Source: Chrysemys picta bellii (lineage: Eukaryota > Chordata > Testudines > Emydidae). From it: 64,000 nucleotides of DNA. How positions within the stretch are numbered: position 1 is the stretch's first letter; every line of letters begins with the position of its first letter. Location of the stretch: positions 106,204,434 to 106,268,433 of the forward strand of contig NC_088795.1 of the NCBI RefSeq assembly GCF_011386835.1, written 5' to 3'. Made by a program: the position numbers and the translations under genes. The notes beneath the pieces are model-generated. The model worked only from the letters and a program-made list of their open reading frames with translations. It had not been told where the DNA came from and ran no database searches. Below, piece after piece: positions 10,175-20,600 of the stretch.

Positions 10175-12141
10175 CGATATTTATCATTCATATATGGTAT
10201 GATATTTCACACAAAACCTGCCATGTAAGATATCATATGAAAGGTCATGATCTGCTGAAACCCATTAGTCTGCCAAAATATGTATATCATTAGTGTGTAT
10301 GAAGTTACGAGATTTTGCTCTATGGTTGTTGTTGAAATAGGTTGTAAGTTTGGGAGTCCACAGTTACTCTGCCAGTGACAAAAAAGGTGACTGTACCTAT
10401 TGGGTTCCAGGAAGCCCACCCACTGCCAAAGGATCTCTCTCTCTCCCTCCCTCCCCCCCGGCCTAAGGGGAAGATCTACAGGACCCGAAAACCAACTGAT
10501 TACAGGGGACAGCTAATGAAAGAACAGGGACAGGAGTGCAGTAAGAAGGTGCCTGTAGCAGAGTGGTTCCCCGCTCCTGCCCTGCGGGGCTTGAAACAGC
10601 CCAGGAGAGGGCTGTGGCTGGGGCAAGAAGCCTGGGCTGATTGGGGGAAAGTAGGCTCAGCTGGGGCCATGCTCCAATCAGGCCCAGCTGGCCCCTATAA
10701 AAGGCTGTGAGCCAGAGGCCCAGGCCATCTCCCTCTGCCTGTAGAGGGAGAAGGGCCTGGCTGCAAGGTGCTAAGAAGGGAGCCTAGATTGGAGCAGGGC
10801 TAGGGAAAGGCCTAGGGAGCTGGGGAGCTCTGGCCTAGGAAGGCTGCAGGCCTGGTAAAGCCCATTAGGTATTGGGTTACAGGGGGAGCCCATGGGTAAG
10901 CAGAGGCAGCAGGTCTGAACCCCCTTTGCCAATGATGAGTGGCTTACACTGCCGTCTGCCCCAGTGAGCAGGGGGGCTAGATGGGGACTGGCAGTAGCCG
11001 AACACTGAGGTGAAGTGGGGATAGTGGGTGGGGGTTCCCCTGGGAGGGGGAGACCCTGAGGCTGTGAGAGATTACTGCCAGAGGGTCAGTACCCCAGGTA
11101 AACGGGGCACCGTGGTCCTGGGAGGGACACGGGGCCAGCGGAAAGGTGGATCACTGCCTGCAGAGGGCGCTCCGGATGCTGGGAGAGCTAATTCCCTGAG
11201 GACGACCAGCAGGAGGCGCTGTAGGCGGTGAGTTAAGTCCCTTACAGTGACCAACACCTAGGTGGAGAATGAGAGATCATCACCACCATTAATCAGCAGG
11301 GGAGTGATAAACAAGGGATTTACAATTCTATAAGAGAACTGTGCAAGCATTATACAATGGGGGACTGCTCAACTCTGTGACTCAGCTGGGCTAGTATTTT
11401 CCATTTTCCTGGCACATTTACTGAGGGTGTAAAACAAAGGAAGTGGCATCATCCGATTAGCTTTCTCCTAATCCACCTATGCTGGAAGCAACAAGAATGT
11501 TGGGACTTGAACTAAGGAGACAGGTCCCAGGCTTAAAGGGAAAGCCTGTGTATTAAGACCTGTAACCTACCTGCAATATCCAGTGGGGTGAGGAAAAACT
11601 GCATGATCCAAATATTGTCTCGTTAAAAAGGTTTACAATTTAGTCTGCATGCTTAACTTTTATTTTGTTTGGCAACTATCTCTGACCTTGTGTGCCTGCC
11701 AATTATAATCACTTAAAATCTATCTTTCTGTACTTAATAAATTTATATATTACCTAAAACAGTATGTTTTGGTTGAAGTGCTTGGGCAACTCAGTTTAAC
11801 AAAGGCTAGTGTGTATCCTCTGCACATCAGGGGGGTGGACTAGGTAATGAATTTGCACTGGTCATGCTTCTCACCAGGGCAATATGGTACAGTTCTGGGG
11901 TGCAAGGCTGGAGGCTTGGGAGATTTCCTGGTGCCCTTCTCTGTGTGTGATTCATGTGTGGTTCAGGATTCAATTTAGCTGGATCTGGGGCTCCATATGC
12001 TGTTGTGCTGAATGATAACAGTGCCCGGAGAGGTTTGCTGCTTGTCACTAGCAAAGCATTGTGAGAGACAGCCCAGGCTGGAGAGTTAAGAGGGCACAGT
12101 AGTACCCCAGTTCCAGGTAGTACCCCAGGGATCCCATCACA
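10175..12141 (+). mobile_element. Old LTR-type repeat, interrupted by a younger solo LTR
   Basis: The sequence on either side of the solo LTR (10175-10553 and 11247-12141) reads like the two parts of one long LTR. It has an A/T-rich 5' part, a polyadenylation-type segment (acttaataaatttatatatt, near 11735) and a GC-richer 3' part ending ...gatcccatcaca, a plausible CA terminus. The 5' edge is uncertain and I could not find a target duplication. It is probably derived from an endogenous retrovirus. No retroviral coding sequence is present in the window. Confidence 0.45.
10554..11246 (+). mobile_element. Solo LTR, 693 bp, Gypsy/ERV type
   Basis: Starts tgtagcagag and ends cccttaca (TG...CA), with a near-match 5-bp duplication outside (gtgcc at 10549-10553, gtgac at 11247-11251). 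A TATA-type promoter (cccctataaaagg, about 10693-10705) sits after a pair of possible CAAT-like elements (ccaatcaggcc). It is much GC-richer than its flanks. No internal region remains, so it is best read as a recombined solo LTR. Whether the parent was a Gypsy-type element or a retrovirus cannot be told from the LTR alone. Confidence 0.7.
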
Positions 12142-14060
12142 GAATGATAAGCAGTCAGCTAAAAGTTATAAAGTGGGAAGTGGCAGCATCACTGCCACTC
12201 CCCTGTTTTGTGTGGAGTGAGGCAGGTGCCTAACTCATTCTCACAAGAAACAACCTAAGCTGCCAGACTCCAGGAGAGGAGTTCCTGGTTATGGATTGCA
12301 AGCATAGATAAGTGCCTTCCCACAGTCAGGACTTAGGCACTCATGTATCTCCAGGAGAGGGGTGGCGCTTAGGACACACCCATTTTGTCAGCATATACCA
12401 TTGACTAGTTTAGGCAGCTCCCCACATTACATGGTGGCTTTTGTGGATCCCATTCTTAAGTGCCTCTCTCTCCCTATTCATTTTATGGGGAGCCTATGTG
12501 TCTAGCTCAGGCTTTGTGTATCCTAGTGTTGCTCTAGTGATTTTTCTAGCCACCTGAGAGGTTACAGTGTTGCAAAACCAAGTGCTTTGTGGAGTGTGGG
12601 CAAATCTCTCCTCTCTCCCAGCCAGTAATGAGATGTGTCTGTTATTAGATCCACCTGGGGAGGACCAAGAACCTAATTCAATTATTGGATGAATAATTGA
12701 AAAGGAGGCTCTGATGCCAGTCAAAGGGGGGGGGGGATCTGCTGAAGATATTCCTGTGAAGGAGAAGTCAGTTGGGATATAGCCCAAAGGAGGTGTGTTG
12801 CAAGACCCTAAATTTGAGGAGTGAGCACATGGGCTGGAGACGCCAGGATATGAAAGCCACAATCCCAAGGAGGAAGAAGACTGCGTGGAAAGGACCTTGT
12901 AGTGAGCTGAATGATGGTTAATAAATTAGACCCTAGGAGAGAGGGAATACTGTTTCAATAGGCTTGGCTGTGACTGGATTATTTCCAGGAACCTGAAGGG
13001 AAACAGGTAGGGAACTGTAATGGCATGCATCTCTACTAGGAGCACACTCTGGGATCATACTATCTACAGTTTCCATATACCATCATGCCAATGTGCCTTC
13101 CCCTTTTTGGAAGAACAATATTTGAAGAAATCTTTCATCCATAAACACTAAGTTTGATTTAGGGCAAAGTCCATGGGAAGCAGGGATAAAATTTGCATAT
13201 GGATGTGGAATAGGAATTGCAGATTTTTTTTAAAATCTGTTTTATTGAGATAAAACTCCCCCAGCAAGGAATTTGAGCGTATACCCTGATAACTCTGTGA
13301 AACTCCAGGCAGAGCTCCAAGATATCTGCTGCTGGCTGAAACTAGGTATCCAGGTGCAAGGAAGCTGACAATCCTGATTATGGGAAGGGGATCACTGTGT
13401 GAGAGGCAGAGGTTTACGGAGATATGATGAGGCACAAGAATGGCAGTACTAATGCTTGTTGAGGGTGGCAGATGTGGGTACCAGCTCAAGTGGGAGATGA
13501 GGAGAAGAAAAGCTTGTGGCTAAATATCTGAAGTTGGACTATATACTGATAGAGGTGAGAAGCGGGTGAGATCTGCAGTTTGGATTGTAATATGATGGAA
13601 CTGAATGACCTTTAGGGCATGGAATAGTGCGGAATGCTGCTACATCACGTAGATGAAGGGGGGGGGGGGCTATAGGAGGTTCTGTAGTATATTTCTAATG
13701 GAGCACCATATGTCAGGACTAGCAACATAATATTTGTATGGGCATGTAGTTGCAGCTTACTGCTACCTCCAACCATGACCAGATGTTCCCAGCCACATTC
13801 AGCATTGCAAAATTCCTCACCAGGAGCAGCATAGCACCATGGGCCAAATTCTGCACTGATCTACACTTCATATCCACCTATTAAAGGTTAAGGAGTTGCA
13901 TATGTGTAGCTAATTTGTTTGTAAAGGAACAAGAAAAACTCTGTACTGTCTGAATTTCCTTCCAGGGGGAAGGATTACTTTTTTTAAAACAAAGCTATTC
14001 AATTCTCTCAAAGCCAAACAAAAACAAATGCTATTTTATATTATAATTATAAGGAAACTT
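12142..14060. other. No gene seen; probable old repeats
   Basis: No coding frame carries a motif. Around 12290-12460 and 12890-12960 there are phrases suggesting old dispersed repeats (for instance gatggttaataaattagacc as a possible LTR polyadenylation region). G homopolymers occur near 12727-12737 and 13659-13669. I cannot define elements here. Confidence 0.35.
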
Positions 14061-15422
14061 AGAATCATAGAATATCAGAGTTGGAAGGGACCTCAAGAGG
14101 TCATCTAGTCCAACCCCCTGCTCAAAGCAGGACCAATTCCCAGCTAAATCATCCCAGCCAGGGCTTTGTCAAGCCGGGCCTTAAAAACCTCCAAGGAAGG
14201 AGACTCCACCATTGCCCTAGGTAACGCATTCCAGTGTTTCACCACCCTCCTAGTGAAATAGTTTTTCCTAATATCCAACCTGGACCTCCCCCACTGCAAC
14301 TTGAGACCATTGCTCCTTGTTCTGTCATCTGCCACCATTGACAACAGCCGAGCTCCATCCTCTTTGGACCCCCCCTTCAGGTAGTTGAAGGCTGCTATCA
14401 AATCCCCCCTCATTCTTCTCTTCTGGAGACTAAACAATCCCAGTTCCCTCAGCCTCTCCTCATAAGTCATGTGCTCCAGACCCCTAATCATTTTTGTTGC
14501 CCTCCGCTGGACTCTTTCCAATTTTTCCACATCCTTCTTGTAGTGTGAGGCCCAAAACTGGACACAGTATTCCAGATGAGGCCTCACCAATGTCGAATAA
14601 AGGGGAACGATCACGTTCCTCGATCTGCTGGCAATGCCCCTACTTATGCAGCCCAAAATGCCGTTAGGCTTCTTAGCAACAAGAGCACACTGTTAACTCA
14701 TATCCAGCTTCTCGTCCACTGTGACCCCTAGGTCCTTTTCTGCAGAACTGCTACCTAGCCATTCGGTCCCTAGTCTGTAGCAGTGCATGGGATTCTTCCG
14801 TCCTAAGTGCAAGACTCTGCACTTGTCCTTGTTGAACCTCATCAGGTTTTTTTTGGCCCAATCCTCTAATTTGTCTAGGTCCCTCTGTATCCGATCCCTA
14901 CCCTCTAGTGTATCTACCACGCCTCCTAGTTTAGTGTCATCTGCAAACTTGCTGAGAGTGCAGTCCACACCATCCTCCAGATCATTAATAAAGATATTAA
15001 ACAAAACCGGCCCCAGGACCGACCCTTGGGGCACTCCGCTTGAAACCGGCTGCCAACTAGACATGGAGCCATTGATCACTACCCGTTGAGCCCGACGATC
15101 TAGCCAGCTTTCTATCCACCTTACAGTCCATTCATCCAGCCCATACTTCTTTAACTTGGCGGCAAGAATACTGTGGGAGACCGTATCAAAAGCTTTGCTA
15201 AAGTCAAGGAATAACACATCCACTGCTTTCCCCTCATCCACAGAGCCAGTTATCTCATCATAGAAGGCAATTAGGTTAGTCAGGCACGACTTCCCCTTGG
15301 TGAATCCATGCTGACTGTTCCTGATCACTTTCCTCTCCTCTAAATGTTTCATAATTGATTCCTTGAGGACCTGCTCCATGATTTTTCCAGGGACTGAGGT
15401 GAGGCTGACTGGCCTGTAGTTC
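14061..15422 (-). pseudogene. CR1 LINE 3' half, RT nearly intact, one nonsense codon
   Basis: A 5'-truncated CR1 copy on the minus strand, ending in the CR1-type terminus (complement of agaatcatagaatatcag, i.e. ATTCTATG octamer). From 15422 down to 14144 a single reading frame covers the [78 protein letters not shown] (active-site FADD), [11 protein letters not shown], then the C-terminal domain ([48 protein letters not shown]). The only interruption I see is an in-frame TAA at 14693-14695, where a CAA codon would be expected. The 5' break is abrupt at the start of the NYRPVSL block, typical of incomplete reverse transcription. It is much younger than the other CR1 copies in the window. Confidence 0.92.
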
Positions 15423-15598
15423 TTAAAAGAATAAAGTGGAAAAAATGTGACCTTGATCAAATTCTGTTGCTTTAAAACTTTCCTCACTCAATACAGCTTC
15501 ATTTTTAAAAGTAACTTTAAAAGAATAGTGTATTCAAACACACAACCAGAATTCAGCCAACAGCACTGTAAGGAATTTCTAGTGGACCATTCCAAGTA

Positions 15599-15791
15599 CA
15601 CCTCTATCCCAATAGAACACGACCAGATATAACATGAATTCGGATATAACGCGGTAAAGCAGCTTTCCTGGTGGGGGGGGGGGGCTGCGCGCTCCGGCGG
15701 ATCAAAGCAAGTTCGATATAAAGCGGTTTCACCTATAACACAGTAAGATTTTTTTGGCTCCAGAGGGCAGTGTTATATTGGGGTAGAGATG
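15599..15791. mobile_element. Mariner/Tigger-type MITE, 193 bp
   Basis: Terminal inverted repeats: the left end cacctctatcccaatagaac matches the right end reverse-complemented (catctctaccccaatataac). TA dinucleotides flank it (15597-15598 and 15792-15793), the duplication expected for Tc1/mariner. The internal phrases gatataacatgaattcggat and gatataaagcggtttcacct repeat the same gatataac word. There is no coding capacity. A G run of about 12 bases lies in the middle. Confidence 0.75.
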
Positions 15792-16021
15792 TACTATTGA
15801 TACAGAAATGAAGATGCCACCAGAAAACTAGCTTTCTTAACTTTTCACTTTGTGCCTTTTATTATGTTGTATAACCACAGTTGTAACACTACTTACTATA
15901 TATGGTTGTGTAACTAGCTGGGGCAAACCAAGTTGCTTTTCAGAAGCTACTTCTGAAAAACGCTGTAGGACATGTGTCATAACTTTAAAGGGAAGGGTAC
16001 CAGCTGTCCTGTGTACAGTAC

Positions 16022-16028
16022 TATAAAA
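16022..16028 (+). promoter_or_regulatory. TATA box in the 5' LTR
   Basis: tataaaa within cagtactataaaatccctcc. The same motif occurs at 22141-22147 in the 3' LTR and, on the minus strand, in the solo LTR near 52642-52650. Its conservation in three copies suggests it is the core promoter of the element, although the position only about 50 bp from the LTR start would make U3 short. Confidence 0.6.
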
Positions 16029-16513
16029 TCCCTCCTGGCCAGAGACTCCAAAATCCTTTTCCCTGTAAAGGGTTAAGAAGCTCAGGTAACCTGGCTGGCA
16101 TCTGACCTAAAGGACCAATAAGGGGACAAGATACTTTCAAATCTTGCGGGGGGGAAGGCTTTTGTTTGTGTTCTTTGTTGGTGAGTGTGTTCGTTCTCGG
16201 GACTGAGAGGGACCAGACATCAATCCAGGTTCTCCACATCTTTCTAAACAAGTCTCTCCTATTTCAAACTTGTAAGTAAATAGCCAGGCAAGGCGTGTTA
16301 GTTTTCCTTTGTTTTTCTCAACTTGTAAATGTACCTTTTACTAGAGTGTTTATCTTTGTTTGCTGTACTTTGAACCTGAGACTAGAGGGGAGTCCTCTGA
16401 GCTCTTTAAGTTTGATTACCCTGTAAGGTTAATTTCCATACTGATTTTACAGAGATGATTTTTACCTTTTTCTTTAATTAAAAGCTTTCTTTTTAGAACC
16501 TGATTGATTTTTT

Positions 16514-16751
16514 CCTTGTTTTAAGATCCAAGGGGTTTGGATCTTGATTCACCAGGAGTTGGTGAGAGGAAGGAGGGGGAACGGTTAATTTCTCCTTGTT
16601 GTAGATCCCGGGGGGTTGGAACTGTATTCACCAGGAGTTGGTGGGAGGAAGGAGGGGGAATGGTTAATTTCTCCTTGTTGTAGATCCCGGGGGGTTGGAA
16701 CTGTATTCACCAGGAGTTGGTGGGAGGAAGGAGGGGGAATGGTTAATTTCT
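16514..16751 (+). repeat. 79-80-bp tandem repeat, three units, in the 5' LTR
   Basis: Units start at 16514, 16594 and 16673, each beginning ccttgtt. Units 2 and 3 are almost identical; unit 1 is more diverged. A fourth, diverged partial unit at 16752 is the only one kept in the 3' LTR. Each unit contains caccaggagttggtg followed by gaggaaggaggggga. Confidence 0.9.
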
Positions 16752-16944
16752 CCTTGTTTTAAAATCCAAGGGGTTTGGATCTGTATTCACCAGGGAATTG
16801 GTGAAGGTTTTTCAAGGCTTCCCAGGGAGGGAAAATTGATGGTGGCAGCGGAACCAGGGCTAAGCTGGTAGTTAAGCTTAGAAGTTTTCATTCAGGCCCC
16901 TACATTTGTACCCTAAAGTTCAAAGTGGGGATCCAGCCTTGACA

Positions 16945-16962
16945 TGGTGGTAGAGCGGTGGG
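16945..16962 (+). promoter_or_regulatory. Primer-binding site
   Basis: tggtggtagagcggtggg starts directly at the end of the 5' LTR with TGG, the complement of a tRNA CCA end. The rest should pair with the acceptor and T arms of the primer tRNA, whose identity I cannot name from memory. Confidence 0.7.
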
Positions 16963-17291
16963 ATCATTTTAAACCCAAAAGCCAGTGAGATTTTTTTTTC
17001 CTTCTAGCTGCTTGGAAAGCCGAGCTGGAGGTAGATAGATGCATATCTTATCTCTCCTTGCCTGAAGGGTGAGGTGTTAAGTTTTTTTAACAAGTCCTTT
17101 GTTAAGAGAAGTGTTCAAATGGGCAAACAAAGGTAAAGGGAATTTACAAGCTGAATTGTTTTTTTTTTCTTTTTACATCCTCGGGAGTAGCTAGTTAGAA
17201 AGTCTCTGTTAACTCATCAGCAGCCAGAGCTGAGAGCTTCCCAGTTTCAGTCAACTGCAGAGGGGGTGACCCAGCACAAGAAAACAGGAAA

Positions 17292-17651
17292 ATGACTACC
17301 AAAGAAGTAGCTAAAAAAATAGAACTGGCCAAACTAGAAGCAGAAGAAAATGAAAGAAAACATCAGAGACTGCTTCAATTAACAAAACACGAGACAGAGC
17401 AGAGAGCAAGAGAAGAGAGAGCCAAAAAGGAGGCCCATGAAAGAGAGATGGAGCTGGAAAAAGCCAAAGAGGAGCCTCACAAGAGAACTATGGAGCTGAA
17501 AGAAAAAGAGATGGAGGAGAGAGAAAAAGAAAGGAAGCATGAACTGGAAGTTGCAAAGGCTAAGCAGGATGCACCAGCCAATGCTAACGACCCCCCCTCC
17601 AGGTACCACTTCCCATCCCAGAAAATTCCCCACCTACAAGGCAGGCGATGA
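17292..17651 (+). pseudogene. gag: Gypsy gag, N-terminal charged coiled-coil segment
   Basis: This frame opens with ATG about 350 bp after the primer-binding site and encodes a strongly charged, Lys/Glu-rich helix (for example KEAHEREMELEKAKEE), likely a coiled coil that begins Gag. The following capsid region lies in the next frame. The two frames meet at a run of seven C at 17591-17597, and one extra C there would explain the break. After this run the present frame goes on for about 18 unrelated codons to a stop, while the gag-pol frame (open from 17539) becomes meaningful. In an unbroken element this segment and the frame at 17539-21831 would probably form one product. The start is chosen because it is the first ATG in the coiled-coil frame. 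Confidence 0.75.
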
Positions 17652-20600
17652 TACTGAGGCCTTCTTAGAAAATTTTGAAAGGGCCTGCCTTGGATACAGC
17701 ATTGCTGCAGACCAGTACATGGTAGAGCTGAGGCCGCAGCTCAGTGGACCCTTAGCAGAGGTGGCGGCTGAAATGCCTAAGGAACACATGAACAGTTATG
17801 AACTTTTTAAAAACAAGGCCAGACTCAGAATGGGGCTAACACCCGAGCATGCCCGTCGGCGGTTCAGAGCCCTAAAGTGGAAACCCGATGTGTCATTTAC
17901 CCGTCATGCCTACCACATTGACAAAAATTGTGATGCCTGGGTATCAGGAGCAAATGTTAAATCTCTGGAAGATCTGCTTTCCCTAGTAAAAATGGAGCAG
18001 TTTTTAGAGGGTGTTCCTGAGGAAATAGAAAGGTACATCCTAGATAGGAAGCCCAAAACTGTAACTGAGGCGGGGGAGATTGGAGCCAAATGGGTGGAGG
18101 TGGCAGAAAAGAAAAAAACTAGTAGCGGTTGGAGCGAATATCAGAAGGGGCAAGCCGAAACAAAACCTTACCACCGGGGACAAACCAAGGCCCCACCCAC
18201 ATCCCAAGGGAAACCCCAGACGCCTTCTCACCCCACCACACCAGTCTCCACCAACCAACATCGCCCCGGTGATACCTTAGCAGGGCGATGTTTTAAATGT
18301 AATGAACTGGGACATATAAAGGCTCACTGCCCCAAGAACCCCAACCGATTACAGTTCATTACACCCCAATCACACCAAAGATCCCCAAACCCAGATGCCT
18401 CTCTCATACCCTCGGAGCGAAGGGAAACCTTGAGAGTGGGCGGAAAGAAGGTTACCGCTTGGAGGGACACTGGGGCTCAAGTGTCAACTATCCACCAATC
18501 CCTAGTGGACCCCAAACTCATCAACCCGGAGGCTACAGTGACAATTCAACCCTTCGTGTCACAGTCTGTAACCTTGCCTACAGCCACGTTGCATGTCCAG
18601 TACAAGGGCTGGTCAGGAATGTGGACTTTTGCAGTCTATGACAATTATCCCATTCCCATGCTGCTGGGGGAAGATTTGGCCAACCATGTGACGCTAGCCA
18701 AGAGGGTGGGAATAGTCACCCGCAGCCAGGCTAAGCAAGCTTTCACCCCCATCCCTGTTCCTGAGCCGTCCACCAGGGCCCCGTCTGTGTTACCAGAGAC
18801 CCAGACAAAGGTGGTGGAACAGGATCCCCTGCCAACGACTGTAACAGCCGTAGTGGATCCAATCCCAGAGACCCAGCCAAAGCCAGTCCCAGAACCGGAA
18901 CTGGCAACGCAACCAGCACCAGAACCATTGCCAGCACTGAGTCCAGCGCTTGCAAACCCGTCTACAACTCCAATGCCAGAGGGCACCAGCGAGCCTGACC
19001 TGGCGGAAGCAGCAGATAACCCTACCCAAGAGGCTCAGCCAGAGCCTGAGATACCACATAGTGCACCAGCGGACAGCGGTTCACAGTCAATGGAAACAGC
19101 CCCAGCACCTGCATCGCTTCCAGAGGGACCAAGCCCCAGTCCACAGTCCAAGGAGGAACTGATGTCTCCAGCATCAAGGGAACAGTTCCAGGCCGAGCAG
19201 GAAGCAGATGACAGCCTTCAGAAAGCTTGGGCGGCGGCGCGGAGCACCCCACCGCCTCTCAGCTCTCCTAACCGATCCCGGTTTGTTGTAGAAACCAGAG
19301 ACTCTGGTGGGCACCAGGAAGACTGGCATCCTCAAAGACAGTTGGTAGTTCCCACTAAGTATCGGGTAAAGCTCTTGGGCTTAGCCCATGATCATCCCAA
19401 TGGCCATTCTGGGGTGAACAGAACCAAAGACCGGTTGGGGAAGTCCTTCCACTGGGAGGGAATGGGCAAGGACGTTGCTAAATATGTCCGGTCTTGTGAG
19501 GTGTGCCAACGAGTGGGAAAGCCCCAAGACCAGGTTAAAGCCCCTCTCCAGCCACTACCCATAATTGAGGTCCCATTTCAGCGCGTAGCTGTGGATATTC
19601 TGGGTCCTTTCCCAAAGAAGACACCCAGAGGAAAGCAGTACGTACTGATTTTCATGGATTTTGCTACCCGATGGCCGGAAGCAGTACCCTTAAGCAACAC
19701 CAGGGCTAAAAGTGTGTGCCAGGCATTAACAGACATTTTTGCCAGGGTAGGTTGGCCCTCCGACATCCTTACAGATTCGGGAACTAATTTCCTGGCAGGG
19801 ACCATGGAAAACCTGTGGGAAGCTCATGGGGTGAATCACTTGGTTGCCACCCCTTACCACCATGAAACCAATGGCCTGGTGGAGAGATTTAATGGAACTT
19901 TGGGGGCCATGATACATAAATTTGTAAATGAACACTCCAATGATTGGGACCTCGTGTTGCAGCAGTTGCTTTTTGCCTACAGGGCTGTACCACATCCCAG
20001 TTTAGGGTTTTCACCATTTGAACTTGTGTATGGCCGCGAGGTTAAGGGGCCATTACAGTTGGTGAAGCAGCAATGGGAGGGGTTTACGCCTTCTCCAGGA
20101 ACTAACATTCTAGACTTTGTAAGCAACCTACAAAGCACCCTCCGACACTCTTTAGCCCTTGCTAAAGAAAACCTAAAGAATGCTCAGGAAGAGCAAAAGG
20201 CCTGGTATGATAAACATTCCAGAGAACGGTCCTTCAAAGTAGGAGACCAAGTCATGGTCTTAAAGGCGCTCCAGGCCCATAAAATGGAAGCATCGTGGGA
20301 AGGACCATTCACGGTCCAGGAGCGCCTAGGAGCTGTTAACTATCTCATAGCCTCCCCCACCTCCAACATAAAGCCTAAGGTATACCATGTTAATTCTCTT
20401 AAGCCCTTTTATTCCAGAGAATTAAACGTTTGCCAGTTTACAGCCCAGGAAACAGATGACGCGGAGTGGCCTGAAGGTGTCTACTACGAAGGAAAAAAGG
20501 ATGGTGGCGTGGAAGAGGTGAACCTCTCCACGACCCTTGGACGTCTGCAGCGACAGCAGATCAAGGAGCTGTGCACAAGCTTTGCACCAATTTTCTCAGC

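Larger units (their letters stand above)
15975..16944 (+). repeat. 5' LTR of the Gypsy element (970 bp)
   Basis: Starts tgtcataact and ends ccttgaca, the same ends as the solo LTR at 51886-52694. It is about 237 bp longer than the 3' LTR because it carries three extra copies of a 79-80-bp unit. A TATA box lies near its start, and the A/T-rich attaaaagctttc near 16478-16490 may be the polyadenylation region. It carries a 19-bp segment (16410-16428) in the orientation shared with the solo LTR, opposite to that in the 3' LTR. Confidence 0.93.

Noticed and set aside
18645..19252. Minus-strand frames opposite the proline-rich linker of the Gypsy pol
   Set aside because: They mirror the repetitive codon composition of the real plus-strand frame and have no motif of their own.
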